A stretch of DNA of 64,000 nt. It comes from Streptomyces profundus (GTDB taxonomy: Bacteria; Actinomycetota; Actinomycetes; Streptomycetales; Streptomycetaceae). Made by a program: the position numbers and the translations under genes. Numbering within the stretch: position 1 is the first letter of the stretch; every line of letters starts with the position of its first letter. The notes under the pieces are model-generated. The model searched no databases. It was given only the letters and a program-made list of their open reading frames with translations, and was not told where the DNA came from. The stretch lies in assembly GCF_020740535.1 (NCBI RefSeq), contig NZ_CP082362.1, positions 4,214,501-4,278,500 of the forward strand. Direction: 5' to 3'. Shown one piece after another: positions 52,973 to 62,179 of the stretch.

Positions 52973-53566
52973 TCAGGCCTGGCTTCCCTGGACCGCCGGG
53001 CCGCGGCCGGTGCCGAGACAGACGCCGAGCAGCATGGTGCCCAGGCCGACGCCCGTCACCCAGGGCGCCATGCCGATATCGCACGACACCCAGTAACCCT
53101 CCCGCACGCCGAGGCCGTTGAGCGCGATGGCCAGCACCAGCGTCCCCACCAGGCCGAGGACGCAGGCCGCCATGGCGACCACCCGCGCCGTCCGCCTGGG
53201 CGCCGCGCCGTGCCGTGGCCAGGTGGCGCGGAGCGACGCGAAGACGGCGGTCAGGGCGGTGGGCAGGCTGAGGTACTGCAGATAGGTGTGGCCGACCCCG
53301 CCGACCAGCGTGCCCCCTTCTGCCTTGGGCAGCAGCTTGGCGACCTCGTTGAGGGTGAACTCGGCGTGCCCCTCCTCGAACTCGATGGAGATCCAGGCCA
53401 ACGACGTCATGCCGGGCAGGGTGACGCACGCCCCCAGGAAGACGATCAACAGCCCCAGCGAGTCCGGCGGGGCACTCGACGGCGGTGCGTGTGCCGAGTG
53501 TGCGGTATATGAAGGTGGGGGGTGGGCCATGCTTTGAGCGTTGTCGATTGTGCGCCCGGTGTCCAT
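52973..53566 (-). CDS. Hypothetical membrane protein (four helices)
   Basis: The 197-aa protein has a Pro/Ser/His-rich N-terminus and helices at about 37-55, 92-110, 128-150 and 165-185. An extracellular loop (EFEEGHAEFTLNEVAKLLPK) lies between the first two. The final residues (RGPAVQGSQA) are polar. ATG 53566 has GGAAAAG upstream; ATG 53530 is an alternative. It converges on hutI. I do not recognise a family. Confidence 0.68.
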   Translation of the reverse strand: MDTGRTIDNAQSMAHPPPSYTAHSAHAPPSSAPPDSLGLLIVFLGACVTLPGMTSLAWISIEFEEGHAEFTLNEVAKLLPKAEGGTLVGGVGHTYLQYLSLPTALTAVFASLRATWPRHGAAPRRTARVVAMAACVLGLVGTLVLAIALNGLGVREGYWVSCDIGMAPWVTGVGLGTMLLGVCLGTGRGPAVQGSQA

Positions 53567-53961
53567 ATGCTTTTCCGTCTCACCTGATCACATCGCCGAC
53601 CTTCACATTTCGCCTCGACGTGCCCATGTGGTCGTGCGTCAGCCATGGTCGAGCGGTGATCGAGGGGTGACTGTCAGTGGTCGCCGGCAGAATGCGTCCC
53701 ATGCGAAATGAGAGGTGCCGGACGGTTCCGGCGGTCGGTGCGGAGGGGCGGCAACGCCCCGGCGCGGGCGCCTGCTTCTGGCGGATCTGGTCCGCCAGCG
53801 CGGTCGCCGGCCCCGGCCAGGGAGCCATGGCGATCGGCCTGCTCCGGCTCGCCACCACACTGACCCGCCACGCCCTGCTGGTCGCGCTCGCGGCTGTCGC
53901 CGTCCGACTGCCCTGGCCGCTCTTCAGCCCGCCGGCCGGCGTGGTGAGCGCCCGCGTGGCG
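53567..53961. other. Intergenic, no gene seen
   Basis: About 395 bp between two minus-strand genes. A plus-strand frame runs through it from 53677 to 55818 but also runs antisense across two real genes and has no family features. The region must hold the promoter of the membrane protein gene. Confidence 0.5.
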
Positions 53962-54666
53962 TCAGCCCCCCGTGCGCCTCGGGCGTTCCGCTGGCGTCGG
54001 GTTGGTCTCCCCGGCCCAGGCCCTGGCCTTGGCATACAGGCTGGCGGGGAGCGCGGGACCGGCGGCCACGATCCGGGGCCGCAGCTCCGATTCGCCCAGC
54101 ATGGCCCGGAAGACGAGGGCGACGGACACCTCGTGCTCCGGGCGGTGGGTCACCTCGATGCGGTCGCCGGCCCGGACCACTCCCGGCTGGAGCACCCGGA
54201 AGTAGGCGCCGGGCGTGGCCGAGGCCGCGAAGCGTTTGATCCAGCCCCGCTCGCCCAGCCAGTCGGCGAAGGTGGCACACGGGATGCGGGGGGCGGTGGC
54301 CTCGATCAGCAACGTGTCGCCGATGAGCCAGCGTTCACCGATCCGGGCGTCGTTCACGTCCAGGCCCGAGGTGGTCAGGTTCTCGCCGAAGACGCCGTTG
54401 GTGAGCGGGCGGTCGAGCTCGGCGGCCCAGCGGTCCAGGTCCTCCCTGGCATAGGCGTACACCGCCTGGTCGTCCCCGCCGTGATGCCGCAGATCGGCGA
54501 TCGCGTCCCCGTCGAGGCCACTGCCGCCCGTGCCCTTCGGCCCGGGCGCGCGCACCGCCACGGGGGCGTCGGTGGGCCGCTTGTCGATGCCGGTCAGGCC
54601 GCTCGGCGCGTCCGTCGCGGCGACGGCCGCGGCACGGCCCAGGTTGACGCTCAGCAGGAGGGGCAT
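53962..54666 (-). CDS. MOSC domain protein (YiiM-like)
   Basis: The 234-aa protein has the MOSC core: SGLDGDAIADLRHHGGDDQAV, RWAAELDRPLTNGVFGENLT, and the conserved Cys in EATAPRIPCATFADWLGERG. MOSC proteins bind sulfur- or molybdopterin-type ligands, and YiiM homologues reduce N-hydroxylated compounds with moco. ATG 54666 has TAGGGT 6 nt upstream, so it is probably leaderless. Confidence 0.9.
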   Translation of the reverse strand: MPLLLSVNLGRAAAVAATDAPSGLTGIDKRPTDAPVAVRAPGPKGTGGSGLDGDAIADLRHHGGDDQAVYAYAREDLDRWAAELDRPLTNGVFGENLTTSGLDVNDARIGERWLIGDTLLIEATAPRIPCATFADWLGERGWIKRFAASATPGAYFRVLQPGVVRAGDRIEVTHRPEHEVSVALVFRAMLGESELRPRIVAAGPALPASLYAKARAWAGETNPTPAERPRRTGG

Positions 54667-54750
54667 GTCGGCACCCTAACCGCGCGCTTGGACGTCCCGC
54701 ACACGGAATTTCCCGAGCTCGACGCCCCGCTCGGCCGATGCCCCCGCACC

Positions 54751-55701
54751 TCAGACGGTGGGAGCCGCGCCGATGTCCAGCACGGCCTTGCCGGGGACCC
54801 TGCCCGCCGCCAACGCGGCGGCTCCCTCGACCAGTTCCGCCCAGCCGCCGCGCCACCCGATGCCGGCGGAGAGCTCGCCGCGCCCCAGCAGACCGGCCAG
54901 CCAGCTGAGGTCGTCAGCGATACCCACCCTGTCGTCCAGCAGGAAGAAGGAGGTGATCATCCGGTCGTGCCCGAGCGGCCCGTCGAAGTCCCCGACCCGG
55001 AACGACTCGCCGCGCCCCGCCGTGTGCCCCAGGGCCACCAGCACCCCGCCGGGCGCCAACACCCGGTAGGCCGCGACCATATGGTCGCCGCCCACCAGAT
55101 CGATCACGCCGTGCACGGGCCGCGTCAACCCCTCGATCCCGTCTGCGCCCACGACCACCTCGGTGGCGCCCAGCGCACGCAGCGCGTCCGCCTTGGCGGG
55201 GTCGGTGGTGCTCGCGACCACCTCGGCACCGCCTCGGGCCGCCAACTGCAGGGCGTACCGGCCCACCCCGCTGCCGGCGCCGGCCACCAGCACGCGCCGC
55301 CCCAGGATCGGCCCCACCCGCCGCAGCCCCCGCAACGCCGAACCGGCGGCCACCGGCAGGGTGCTGACCGCGCCCAGATCCACATCGTCGGGGACGACCC
55401 CGACCGCGTCCGTGCGCACGGCGCGCAGCTCGGCCCACGCGCCGTCGGCGTCCACCGACACGACCCGGGATCCGACCGGCGGGCCCGAGCCGTCCTCGGC
55501 CGCGCGCACCACCACGCCCGCCGCGTCCCAGCCCGGCACCGTGCCCTGCTCCGCGTTCGGCACCAGATGCACCACCTCGCCGTGGTTGAGCGAGAAGGCC
55601 GCCACCCTGATCAGGGCCTGGTCCGGGGCCGGTTCGGGGTCGGGCACCTCGGCGAGGGACAGCTGCCCGGGGGCGTTGTGGTCGATGGTCCAGGCGCGCA
55701 C
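54751..55701 (-). CDS. NADPH:quinone oxidoreductase-like (zinc-free MDR) dehydrogenase
   Basis: The 316-aa medium-chain reductase has a GroES-like domain ([30 protein letters not shown]) and a Rossmann domain ([28 protein letters not shown]). The zinc-binding Cys and Glu residues of alcohol dehydrogenases are absent, so it is quinone-reductase-like. GTG 55701 follows GAGGAG. The TetR gene is divergent with a 15-bp palindrome between them. Confidence 0.9.
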   Translation of the reverse strand: MRAWTIDHNAPGQLSLAEVPDPEPAPDQALIRVAAFSLNHGEVVHLVPNAEQGTVPGWDAAGVVVRAAEDGSGPPVGSRVVSVDADGAWAELRAVRTDAVGVVPDDVDLGAVSTLPVAAGSALRGLRRVGPILGRRVLVAGAGSGVGRYALQLAARGGAEVVASTTDPAKADALRALGATEVVVGADGIEGLTRPVHGVIDLVGGDHMVAAYRVLAPGGVLVALGHTAGRGESFRVGDFDGPLGHDRMITSFFLLDDRVGIADDLSWLAGLLGRGELSAGIGWRGGWAELVEGAAALAAGRVPGKAVLDIGAAPTV

Positions 55702-55745
55702 GGCGGGGCTCCTCGGGTTCGGTGGAGTGCTGCTCGCCACCATAG

Positions 55746-55760
55746 TGCCGGTGACCGGCA
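55746..55760. promoter_or_regulatory. TetR operator candidate
   Basis: TGCCGGT-G-ACCGGCA is a perfect 15-bp palindrome in the 126-bp divergent gap between the oxidoreductase and TetR genes. Confidence 0.65.
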
Positions 55761-55827
55761 TTTGCGAGCAGGTGGCCTTTGCGTGCTGCCGGCTTTCGGT
55801 GCTGGGTGCGCTGGGTAAGCTGCCCGC

Positions 55828-56466
55828 GTGACGGAACACGAGAGTTCGGGGAGGCGGCCGACCCTGCGCGAACGCAAGAAGCTGCGCACCCGGCAGGCGT
55901 TGGTGACGGAGGCGCTGCGCAGGTTCACGACCCGGGGGTTCGCCGAGACCACGCTGGACGAGCTGGTGGAGGCGGTCGAGATCTCCCAGCGAACCTTCTT
56001 CCGGAACTTCGCTTCCAAGGAGGATGTCGCGCTCGCGCCCGAACAGGAGCTGTGGGCGACCTATGTCGACGTGTTCGCGCGACAGCCCGCGGGGGACGCC
56101 CCGTTCGCCGACTACCAACGGGCGTTGTTCGCGACCGTCGCGAGCATGGACGAGGGCTGGGCCGCGCGGTTCCGCGACAGCCGGACGCTGGCCGAACGCA
56201 CCCCGGCGCTGGCCGGCCACAGCCTCCGGAACTGCGCCGAGGCCACCGATCGGGTCCTGGGCGTCACGGCGCGAGGGCCGGAGGAGGGGCCGGACGCGGA
56301 GGTGCGCCTACGGCTGCTCCTGGAGCTGATGCTGTCCGCCTGGCGTTGGGCGGTCCACGACTGGCTCCGCGCCGAACCGGGGCCGGACGACCGGGAGGGG
56401 CTGCTCCAGCGCGCCCGCCACGCCTTCGCCCTCCTACCCGAGGTCGCGGCCCTCGCCTCGGCGTGA
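55828..56466 (+). CDS. TetR-family transcriptional regulator
   Basis: The 212-aa protein has the N-terminal TetR helix-turn-helix ([46 protein letters not shown]). A helical ligand domain resembles the MftR/Rv-type group. GTG 55828 has TAAGCT 6 nt upstream, so it is leaderless. It probably represses itself and the divergent oxidoreductase gene. Confidence 0.9.
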   Translation: MTEHESSGRRPTLRERKKLRTRQALVTEALRRFTTRGFAETTLDELVEAVEISQRTFFRNFASKEDVALAPEQELWATYVDVFARQPAGDAPFADYQRALFATVASMDEGWAARFRDSRTLAERTPALAGHSLRNCAEATDRVLGVTARGPEEGPDAEVRLRLLLELMLSAWRWAVHDWLRAEPGPDDREGLLQRARHAFALLPEVAALASA

Positions 56467-56658
56467 CCTCCGGCGGTGCGCCGCCGGCGCGGGGCGCGGC
56501 GGGAGCTCCCGACACACGGGGCCAGCCGGAGAGACGGGCGCGGAGGAGGCGGACGGGCAGCCGCCCGGCGGCGCCGGCCGCTGCCTGCCGCCGACGCCGC
56601 TTTGTCCGCGCGCCGCGTTCCCCGCCGGCGGCGGCCCGCTCCGCCCGGGGCGGCGCCC

Positions 56659-56681
56659 CGGGGCGGGCCATGCCCACCCCG
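56659..56681. terminator. Hairpin between convergent TetR and sigma-factor genes
   Basis: CGGGGCGGGC-CAT-GCCCACCCCG pairs at 9 of 10 positions, 24 bp past the sigma stop. The rest of 56467-56705 is very GC-rich without a gene. Confidence 0.55.
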
Positions 56682-56705
56682 CCAAGGCGCCCCCGGGGGC
56701 GGTTG

Positions 56706-57605
56706 TCACTCCTCGACCATCAGGCCGCGGCGTAGTTTTCGCAGGGTTCTGGCGAGCAGGCGGGAGACGTGCATCTGGGAGATGCCCAGCTCCTCACCGA
56801 TCTCGGACTGCGTCATGTTCGCGACGAAGCGCAGCGAGAGGATCTTGCGATCACGCGGTGTGAGCTCCGCGATCAGCGGCTTGAGGGACTCGATGTACTC
56901 GATGCCCTCCAGGCCGTGGTCCTCGTAGCCGATCCGGTCGGCCAGCGCGCCCTCGGCGTCGTCCTCTTCCGGTTGGGCGTCCAGGGAGCTGGCGGTGTAC
57001 GCGTTGGACGCCGCCATGCCCTCCACGATCTCGTCCTCGGAGAGGCCGAGGCGGGTCGCCAGCTCGGCCACGGTCGGTGAGCGGTCCAGCTTCTGCGCCA
57101 GCTCGTCGCCGGCCTTGGCCAGGTCGAGGCGCAGTTCCTGGAGGCGGCGGGGCACCCGGACCGACCAGGAGGTGTCCCGGAAGAAACGCTTGATCTCGCC
57201 GACGATGGTCGGCATCGCGAAGGTGGGAAACTCCACGCCACGGTCGGTCTCGAAGCGGTCGATCGCCTTGATCAGACCGATGGTGCCGACCTGGATGATG
57301 TCTTCCATGGGTTCGCTGCGGGAGCGGAACCGGGCCGCGGCGAACTTCACCAGTGCCAGGTTGAGTTCCACCAGCGTGTTACGCACATACGCGTACTCGT
57401 GGCTGCCCTCTTCGAGGTCCCCCATGCGGGCGAAGAGGCTCTTGGACAGCTCACGCGCGTCCAGCGGCGCCACCTCGTCGAAGGGCGGGATCTCGGGCAG
57501 GGACGCGAGCACGTCCTCGGGTGCCGGAGAAGCGGCTGCCGTGGCGGCGGCGTCCTTCGCGGAAGCGCCGGTATGCGGTTCGTGGGTACGAGGGGCCGGT
57601 GACAT
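56706..57605 (-). CDS. sigI: RNA polymerase sigma factor, SigB/SigF group
   Basis: The 299-aa sigma factor has region 2 (LVKFAAARFRSRSEPMEDII, IGLIKAIDRFET, GVEFPTFAMPTIVGEIKRFF), region 3 (SVRVPRRLQELR) and region 4 helix-turn-helix (MTQSEIGEELGISQMHVSRLLAR). The group is controlled by anti-sigma kinases; the divergent downstream genes encode exactly such a kinase and its antagonist. ATG 57605 has GGAGGA 7 nt upstream; ATG 57632 would add 9 residues. The symbol rests on remembered gene order in S. coelicolor. Confidence 0.9.
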   Translation of the reverse strand: MSPAPRTHEPHTGASAKDAAATAAASPAPEDVLASLPEIPPFDEVAPLDARELSKSLFARMGDLEEGSHEYAYVRNTLVELNLALVKFAAARFRSRSEPMEDIIQVGTIGLIKAIDRFETDRGVEFPTFAMPTIVGEIKRFFRDTSWSVRVPRRLQELRLDLAKAGDELAQKLDRSPTVAELATRLGLSEDEIVEGMAASNAYTASSLDAQPEEDDAEGALADRIGYEDHGLEGIEYIESLKPLIAELTPRDRKILSLRFVANMTQSEIGEELGISQMHVSRLLARTLRKLRRGLMVEE

Positions 57606-57704
57606 GGTGTGTCCTCCGTAGTCTCTCGGCATATGGCTGCCGAAGCCATGACGTGCACTGCGAGTGCGGCGCCTCCAAAGCCGTCTTGAAAATGCTGTGT
57701 CCTT

Positions 57705-57710
57705 ATACCC
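57705..57710 (-). promoter_or_regulatory. GGGTAT -10-like element upstream of sigma gene
   Basis: On the minus strand GGGTAT lies 95 nt before the sigma start. GGGTAY is the -10 of SigB-type promoters in Streptomyces. A matching -35 (GTTT-like) at 14-16 nt is not clear. Confidence 0.3.
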
Positions 57711-57852
57711 CTATCGGTCGTTCGGTGACCATGGCAAGTCTGCTACGTCCGAATTGCGCGCAATGTCGGGCCTGTTAGGGTGCCGCGCCGGCCTTCCAGA
57801 GGCTAAGGTTTCGAACTTAGCCAGCGAGGCGCTCCAATGAGAAGGGGGCTGC

Positions 57853-58233
57853 ATGGACCGTGGTGTGCCGGGCGAGATGTACCGGCGTCAGTTGACGGTC
57901 GATGTTCGGCGAGTGGGCGCAGGGGCTGTCGTCGCTCCCGCTGGTGAGCTGGATCACCATTCCGCGGAGCGACTCCAGACGGCGTTGCGGGAGTGCGTCA
58001 CATCCGGCCATGCCCGGATTGTCATTGATTGTTCTGGCCTTGAGTTCTGTGACTCCATCGGACTCAATGTGCTTCTCACCACACGTATGGAAGCGGAGGC
58101 GGTGGGCGGTTCGGTGCACCTGGCCGAAATGCCGCCGATTGTCGCCCGAGTTCTGGAGATAACGGGCGCCGGCGCGGTCTTCGCCGTGCACGAGACGCTC
58201 GCCGAGGCGTTGGCCGCCCTGCCGGCCGACTGA
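57853..58233 (+). CDS. Anti-sigma factor antagonist (STAS domain)
   Basis: The 126-aa STAS protein has VVAPAGELDHHSAERLQTAL and the phosphorylation motif DCSGLEFCDSIGLNVLL, in which S68 aligns with the SpoIIAA phosphoserine. Dephosphorylated it should bind the anti-sigma kinase and free the sigma factor. ATG 57853 follows GAGAAGGGGG. It is divergent from the sigma gene and 215 bp before the kinase gene. Confidence 0.93.
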   Translation: MDRGVPGEMYRRQLTVDVRRVGAGAVVAPAGELDHHSAERLQTALRECVTSGHARIVIDCSGLEFCDSIGLNVLLTTRMEAEAVGGSVHLAEMPPIVARVLEITGAGAVFAVHETLAEALAALPAD

Positions 58234-58448
58234 GCGTCGGGGAACGGCCGCTGTACGGCGTTCCATTCGCGGGTCACACTACTGCTGGAATCTCTGCTTG
58301 GTGGATTGCCACGAAGGGGCGGGTGTGTGCACCGCCCGGCCGGGCAGAAGACCACTCGATGCCGGACCGAACGGACCCGGCGCTCTGCTGGTTCGAGGAA
58401 ACGGCTGCCCAGGGATGGGGCGCGGAGAAGGCCTAAGGGAGGGCGTGC

Positions 58449-58934
58449 ATGGGGACGACTCGACCGCGCCCGGCGGGTGACCATGGCGCGGAGCCCCAGG
58501 TCACCGCCGAGGAGCCAGTCCGACAGGTACGCAGGCTGCGGCTGATCGGCACGACCGGAGTGGTCTCCAGGGCTCGTGAGTTCACCCGCCAGGCGCTGCA
58601 CGACTGGGGCTGGTTGCCGGCGGCGGACGACGATCAGTACGCCGCCGCCGAGGATGTGCTGCTGGTCGTCTCCGAGCTGGTCACCAACGCCTGTCTGCAC
58701 GCCGGCGGTCCCGAGGAGCTGCGGGTCGGCCGGGGCGGCAAGCTGGTGCGGGTGGAGGTGCTCGACCGGGGCTCGGGCACGCCGGCGCTGCGCACCACGC
58801 GCCGGCCCGGCCGCCCCGGCGGCCACGGGATGTTCATCGTGCAGCGCCTCTGCCTGGACTGGGGCGTGGTGCGCGAGCCGGACGCCGCCGGCAAGACGGT
58901 CTGGGCCGAGCTGGGCACGCCCACGCCGAGCTGA
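58449..58934 (+). CDS. Anti-sigma factor, RsbW/SpoIIAB-like ATP-binding serine kinase
   Basis: The 161-aa protein has the HATPase_c_2 fold: REFTRQALHDWGW, N box VVSELVTNACLHAGG, G1 VEVLDRGSGTP and G2 RPGGHGMFIVQRLCLDWG. It should hold the sigma factor inactive and phosphorylate the antagonist. ATG 58449 follows AGGGAGGGCG. The 215-bp gap upstream contains only a short hairpin (GGAACG with CGTTCC, 58239-58263). Confidence 0.92.
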   Translation: MGTTRPRPAGDHGAEPQVTAEEPVRQVRRLRLIGTTGVVSRAREFTRQALHDWGWLPAADDDQYAAAEDVLLVVSELVTNACLHAGGPEELRVGRGGKLVRVEVLDRGSGTPALRTTRRPGRPGGHGMFIVQRLCLDWGVVREPDAAGKTVWAELGTPTPS

Positions 58935-58953
58935 CCCCGTCCCGTCGGACCGG

Positions 58954-59021
58954 AAGGACGGCAAGGACGGCAAGGACGGGAACGCCGGGACGTCCCCGGG
59001 CTGCGGGACGTCTCCGGGCTG
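58954..59021. repeat. Two short tandem repeats after the anti-sigma gene
   Basis: AAGGACGGC is repeated three times (58954-58980). Two 18-bp units CGGGACGTCYCCGGGCTG follow (58986-59021). They fill most of the gap before the response regulator gene. Confidence 0.85.
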
Positions 59022-59092
59022 ATCGGCCGGTTCCGGCCCCTTCGTACGGGAGCTGCCGGTGCCCCCGGGGCCCGGGCGTCTACCATCAGCGC

Positions 59093-59770
59093 ATGACCCG
59101 TGTGCTGCTCGCCGAGGACGACGCATCCATCTCGGAGCCACTGGCCCGTGCCCTGCGTCGCGAGGGATACGAGGTGGAGGTGCGCGAGGACGGCCCCGAG
59201 GCACTGCGGGCCGGCCTGCGCGGCGACGTCGATCTGGTCGTCCTGGATCTGGGCCTGCCGGGCATGGACGGGCTTGAGGTCTGTCGCCGGCTGCGGAACG
59301 AGGGGCACGGTCTCCCCGTGCTGGTGCTGACCGCCCGCGCCGACGAGGTGGACACCGTGGTGGGCCTGGACGCCGGCGCCGACGACTACGTGACCAAGCC
59401 CTTTCGGCTGGCCGAGCTGCTGGCCAGGGTGCGGGCGCTGCTGCGCCGGGGCAACAGCGAGCCTGGCCCGGCGCCGACGGTGCACGGCATCCGGATCGAC
59501 GTGGAGTCCCACCGCGCCTGGATGGGCGAGGACGAACTGCATCTGACGGCGAAGGAGTTCGACCTGCTGCGGGTGCTGGTGCGGGACGCGGGCCGGGTGG
59601 TCACCCGGGAGCAGCTGATGCGCGAGGTCTGGGACACCACCTGGTGGTCCTCCACCAAGACGTTGGACATGCACATCTCCTGGCTCCGCAAGAAGCTCGG
59701 CGACGACGCGGGCAACCCGCGTTACATCGCGACCGTCCGGGGCGTGGGATTCCGCTTCGAGAAGAGTTGA
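59093..59770 (+). CDS. OmpR/PhoB-family response regulator
   Basis: The 225-aa regulator has an N-terminal receiver with acidic pocket D9/D10, phosphorylated D52 (VVLDLGLPGMDG) and K102 (DYVTKPFRL). The C-terminal winged helix includes VTREQLMREVWDTTWWSSTK and HISWLRKKLGDD. ATG 59093 has TACCAT 6 nt upstream, so it is leaderless. The sensor kinase follows 13 bp later. Confidence 0.96.
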   Translation: MTRVLLAEDDASISEPLARALRREGYEVEVREDGPEALRAGLRGDVDLVVLDLGLPGMDGLEVCRRLRNEGHGLPVLVLTARADEVDTVVGLDAGADDYVTKPFRLAELLARVRALLRRGNSEPGPAPTVHGIRIDVESHRAWMGEDELHLTAKEFDLLRVLVRDAGRVVTREQLMREVWDTTWWSSTKTLDMHISWLRKKLGDDAGNPRYIATVRGVGFRFEKS

Positions 59771-59783
59771 CGGAGCCCTGTCC

Positions 59784-61040
59784 GTGCGCCGTCGTCTGAT
59801 CAACTCCACACTGTCGGTGGTCCTGGTGGTGATCGCCGTGTTCGGGGTCTCCCTGTTCTTCGTGGAGACCAGGACCATCGAGTCCAGCGCGCGCGACCGG
59901 CTGGAGGCCGAGGCGGCGCGGCTGCTCGCCGATGTGGAGAGCCGGCTGGCCGCCGGGCAGCCGGTGACGGCTGAGGACATGCGCGCCTCGGCGCCGGCCG
60001 ACCGCCATGTGGTGATCGAACTGGTGGGACGGCCCGCCATCCGGCTGGGCGAGCCGGCCGGCGAGGCGCCGATGGAGACCTCGCAGACCGGGACGCACGG
60101 CGAGACGGTGACCGTTCAACAGCCCAGGAGCGTCGTCAGCGACGAGATCGCCCGGATGCTGATGATCATCCTGGTGGTCTCGCTGCTGGCCGTCGCAGCG
60201 GCGGCGCTGCTGGCGGTGCGCCAGGCGCGCCGGGTCTCGGCGCCGCTGACCGATCTGGCGGAGACCGCCGAACGCCTCGGCTCGGGCGATCCGCGACCGC
60301 GCCACCGGAGATACGGCGTCGCGGAGCTGGACCGGGTGGCCGATGTGCTGGACACCAGCGCGGAGCGCATCGCCCGGATGCTGACGGCCGAGCGGCGGCT
60401 CGCCGCCGACGCCTCGCACCAGTTGCGCACGCCGCTGACCGCGCTCTCCATGCGGCTTGAGGAGATCGTCGCCACCGAGGACCGGGAGATCGTCAAGGAG
60501 GAGGCGACGGTCGCCCTGGCCCAGGTGGAACGGCTCACCGATGTCGTGCAGCGGCTGCTGACCAACTCCAGGGACGCCCGGCTCGGCTCGGCGATCGGGT
60601 TCGATCTGGACGAGGTCGTGGCCCAGCAGATGGAGGAGTGGCGGCCGGCCTACCGCAGCGCGGGGCGGGCCCTGGTGCGCTCGGGGAAGCAGGGCCAACG
60701 CGCGGTCGGCACGCCGGGCGCGGTCGCCCAGGTGCTGGCGACGCTGGTGGAGAACTCGCTGATGCACGGGGCCGGCACGGTGGCGCTGCGCATCCGGGTC
60801 ACGGGCAACCAGGTGGTGGTCGAGGTGACGGACGAGGGCCCCGGGGTGCCGAAGGAGCTGGGCGCCCGGGTCTTCGAACGCACGGTGAGCGGCCGGAACT
60901 CCACCGGGCTCGGGCTGGCCGTGGCGCGGGATCTGGCCGAGGCGGACGGTGGACGGCTGGAGCTGCTGGGGCAGCATCCGCCGGTCTTCGCCCTGTTCCT
61001 CAGCCGCGAGTTCGAGCGCGAGGCGCAGGGCGGGGCCTGA
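59784..61040 (+). CDS. Sensor histidine kinase (HisKA type)
   Basis: The 418-aa kinase has helices at about 8-28 and 125-145, with a roughly 95-residue extracytoplasmic sensor between them. A HAMP linker, H212 in ADASHQLRTPLTAL, N box ATLVENSLMHGAG and G box VTDEGPGVPKELG / NSTGLGLAVARDLAEA follow. GTG 59784 is 13 bp after the response regulator, forming a standard operon. The stimulus is unknown. Confidence 0.95.
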   Translation: MRRRLINSTLSVVLVVIAVFGVSLFFVETRTIESSARDRLEAEAARLLADVESRLAAGQPVTAEDMRASAPADRHVVIELVGRPAIRLGEPAGEAPMETSQTGTHGETVTVQQPRSVVSDEIARMLMIILVVSLLAVAAAALLAVRQARRVSAPLTDLAETAERLGSGDPRPRHRRYGVAELDRVADVLDTSAERIARMLTAERRLAADASHQLRTPLTALSMRLEEIVATEDREIVKEEATVALAQVERLTDVVQRLLTNSRDARLGSAIGFDLDEVVAQQMEEWRPAYRSAGRALVRSGKQGQRAVGTPGAVAQVLATLVENSLMHGAGTVALRIRVTGNQVVVEVTDEGPGVPKELGARVFERTVSGRNSTGLGLAVARDLAEADGGRLELLGQHPPVFALFLSREFEREAQGGA

Positions 61041-61064
61041 GGCGCGGGGGCCGGCCAGGGCCGG

Positions 61065-61553
61065 TCAGCGCAGGGGCGGGCCGACGGGCACCGGGTCCGG
61101 CGGCGGGGCGGGGGCCGTGGCGCGCTGTCGGAAGACCCAGGTGCGGTAGGACCAGAAGCGGAACAGCGAGCCGATGCCGAGGCCGATCACGTTCTTCGCC
61201 AGGTTGTCCGCCAGCGGCGAGGTGAGGCCGAGGCCGTAGTGGGAGAGCGCCAGCGCACCGTTCTCGATGACCATGCCGACGGCGGAGAAGAGCAGGAACA
61301 GCGCGATCTCGCGGCGGCGCCCCGACTTGTCCCGATGGCGGTAGGTCCAGTAACGGTTGCCCAGGTAGTTGGTGCAGATGGCCGCCGAGGTGGCGATGAC
61401 GCCGGACCGCACCGGGGCCAGGCCGGCCGCCTGCCCGCAGAGGTTGAACACGAGCACGTTGACCAGGAACCCGAAGGCGCCGACCGTGCCGAACTTCGCC
61501 GCCTCTCTGGCGAGCCCTCGCAGCCGGGCCCGGAAGCGAAGCTCCTCGCGCAT
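61065..61553 (-). CDS. GtrA-family membrane protein
   Basis: The protein is about 162 aa with four helices: FGTVGAFGFLVNVLVFNLC, VIATSAAICTNYLGNRYWTY (the GtrA motif N-x-x-WTF variant), ALFLLFSAVGMVIENGA and NVIGLGIGSLFRFWSYRTWVF. GtrA proteins flip lipid-linked sugars used for cell-surface glycosylation. ATG 61553 has TAGCAT 7 nt upstream (leaderless); ATG 61562 is an alternative. It converges on the kinase gene. Confidence 0.9.
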   Translation of the reverse strand: MREELRFRARLRGLAREAAKFGTVGAFGFLVNVLVFNLCGQAAGLAPVRSGVIATSAAICTNYLGNRYWTYRHRDKSGRRREIALFLLFSAVGMVIENGALALSHYGLGLTSPLADNLAKNVIGLGIGSLFRFWSYRTWVFRQRATAPAPPPDPVPVGPPLR

Positions 61554-61610
61554 ACTCGCCATGCTAACCACGCCCGTCGCGGGCGGCCCCTGGCCGTGGT
61601 TGAGCGTGCC

Positions 61611-62075
61611 TCATCCGGTCGCCGCACCCACCGTGACCTCGAAGGTCAGCTCGTCGCCCGTCGGCTCGGTGTCCCTGGAGCGCTGGAGGACGATCAGGGT
61701 CTCCCCCTCGCCGACCGCGTCGAAGTGGAGATACCTGGTGCCGCCGATGCCGTCCAGCTCGGGGTTGTCGGACTCGAACCGGTCGCCCGCCGGGGCCGCC
61801 ACGGCCGGGTCGGGTGCCGGATCGACGGTCTTCCAGACGAAACCGGTGGACGGGTTCTCCTCCAGGACGAGGGTGAACGTTTCGCCTTCCAGAACCTCGA
61901 CCGGCTGGTCCGGATCGGTGAACTCCGTCCGGGCCGGCTCGGGTCCGCCGTTCGGGCCGCTCGTCTCCTGGCAGGCGGTCAGCCCGCCGGCGGCCAGCGC
62001 GGTCACCACGGCCAGCGCGGCGAACGCGGCGCCGGTCCCGCGCCCGGTCCTCGCGGCTCTCCGTTCCTTCTCCAC
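61611..62075 (-). CDS. Chagasin-like (inhibitor I42) lipoprotein
   Basis: The 154-aa product begins at GTG 62075 (RBS GGAAGAGAG). A lipoprotein signal ends in GGLTAC with Cys35. The mature Ig-like domain has the chagasin loops ENPSTGFVWKT (NPTTGY-type motif), ELDGIGGTRYLHF, and a final VGEGETLIVLQRSRDTEP. Chagasins are tight inhibitors of papain-like cysteine proteases. It is alone, convergent with no partner, next to divergent purK. Confidence 0.87.
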   Translation of the reverse strand: MEKERRAARTGRGTGAAFAALAVVTALAAGGLTACQETSGPNGGPEPARTEFTDPDQPVEVLEGETFTLVLEENPSTGFVWKTVDPAPDPAVAAPAGDRFESDNPELDGIGGTRYLHFDAVGEGETLIVLQRSRDTEPTGDELTFEVTVGAATG

Positions 62076-62179
62076 GGCTCTCTTCCCACGTCTCGCTGTT
62101 GGGAGGAAAGACGTGCCTTCGGTACCGCTTGGTTCCTACCGGCGGATCGGCTGTCCGACCCGACGGATACGCTGGAGCC

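Noticed and set aside
53677..55818. 713-aa plus-strand frame
   Set aside because: It covers two well-supported minus-strand genes (MOSC and oxidoreductase) and shows no family motif.
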